Assembly (NCBI GenBank): GCA_022508725.1
Contig: JAFLUR010000144.1
Span: 1-6,062, forward strand
Direction of reading: 5' to 3'
DNA length: 6,062 nucleotides
Source: Oscillospiraceae bacterium
Lineage (GTDB): Bacteria > Bacillota > Clostridia > UBA1381
Shown here: positions 6,009-6,062 of the stretch, one piece after another
How the letters are laid out: every line of letters begins with the position of its first letter
Position numbering within the stretch: position 1 is the stretch's first letter
Notes under the pieces: model-generated
Seen by the model: only the letters and a program-made list of their open reading frames with translations
Database searches by the model: none
Told to the model about the DNA's origin: nothing
Position numbers and translations under genes: made by a program

Positions 6009-6062
6009 ATGAAAAGAAAAATCGAAGTAACGGAATATGCGACAAAAATAATGAGCGCTCGT
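6009..6062 (+). CDS. N-terminal 18 codons of a plus-strand gene, possibly a flavin reductase family protein
   Basis: An ATG preceded by GGAGG and a perfect promoter opens a reading frame that continues off the right edge. The visible residues are MKRKIEVTEYATKIMSAR. The opening pattern of a basic start followed by 'I-x-V-x-x-Y-A-x-x-I' resembles the N terminus of flavin reductase-like (FMN-binding split-barrel) proteins of Clostridia, which usually continue into a KGVLLTT-like stretch. That continuation is not visible, so the product name is tentative; that this is a real gene is much more secure. It is transcribed divergently from gdpP and may share control through the region between them. 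Confidence 0.65.
   Translation, partial: MKRKIEVTEYATKIMSAR

Overview
The window looks like chromosomal housekeeping DNA from a low-to-moderate GC Gram-positive bacterium, most likely a Clostridia-type member of the Bacillota. The reasons are the gene order gdpP-rplI-dnaB (a Firmicutes arrangement), strong AGGAGG-type ribosome binding sites, use of a TTG start, and SigA-type promoters with TGn extended -10 elements. GC content is about 40% by eye. I see no mobile elements, CRISPR arrays, tRNA or rRNA genes.

Most of the window is read on the minus strand, so transcription runs from right to left. From about 5768 down to 479 there are four intact, tightly spaced genes: gdpP (cyclic-di-AMP phosphodiesterase, 3711-5702), rplI (ribosomal protein bL9, 3193-3648), dnaB (replicative helicase, 1794-3152) and tilS (tRNA-Ile lysidine synthetase, 479-1807). 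tilS starts inside the 3' end of dnaB. After a 236-nt gap with its own candidate promoter, a fifth minus-strand gene begins at a TTG codon (242) and runs off the left edge. Its 80 visible residues fit the N terminus of the membrane protease FtsH. The hpt gene that often sits between tilS and ftsH is absent.

The right end (5703-6008) is a divergent control region. A near-consensus promoter (TTGACT-17-TATAAT) faces left into gdpP and a full consensus promoter (TTGACA-17-TATAAT) faces right. The two -35 regions are embedded in an imperfect inverted repeat. The rightward promoter has a leader of about 130 nt, containing two short perfect palindromes and a small ORF, before a strong ribosome binding site and the first 18 codons of a plus-strand gene. 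That gene may be a flavin-reductase-type protein, but too little is visible to be firm.

Together the minus-strand genes cover second-messenger turnover, translation, replication, tRNA decoding fidelity and membrane protein quality control. No clearly new system is visible. The points most worth a second look are the mirrored divergent promoters, the missing hpt with the long ftsH leader, and the dnaB/tilS overlap that joins two conserved gene clusters.
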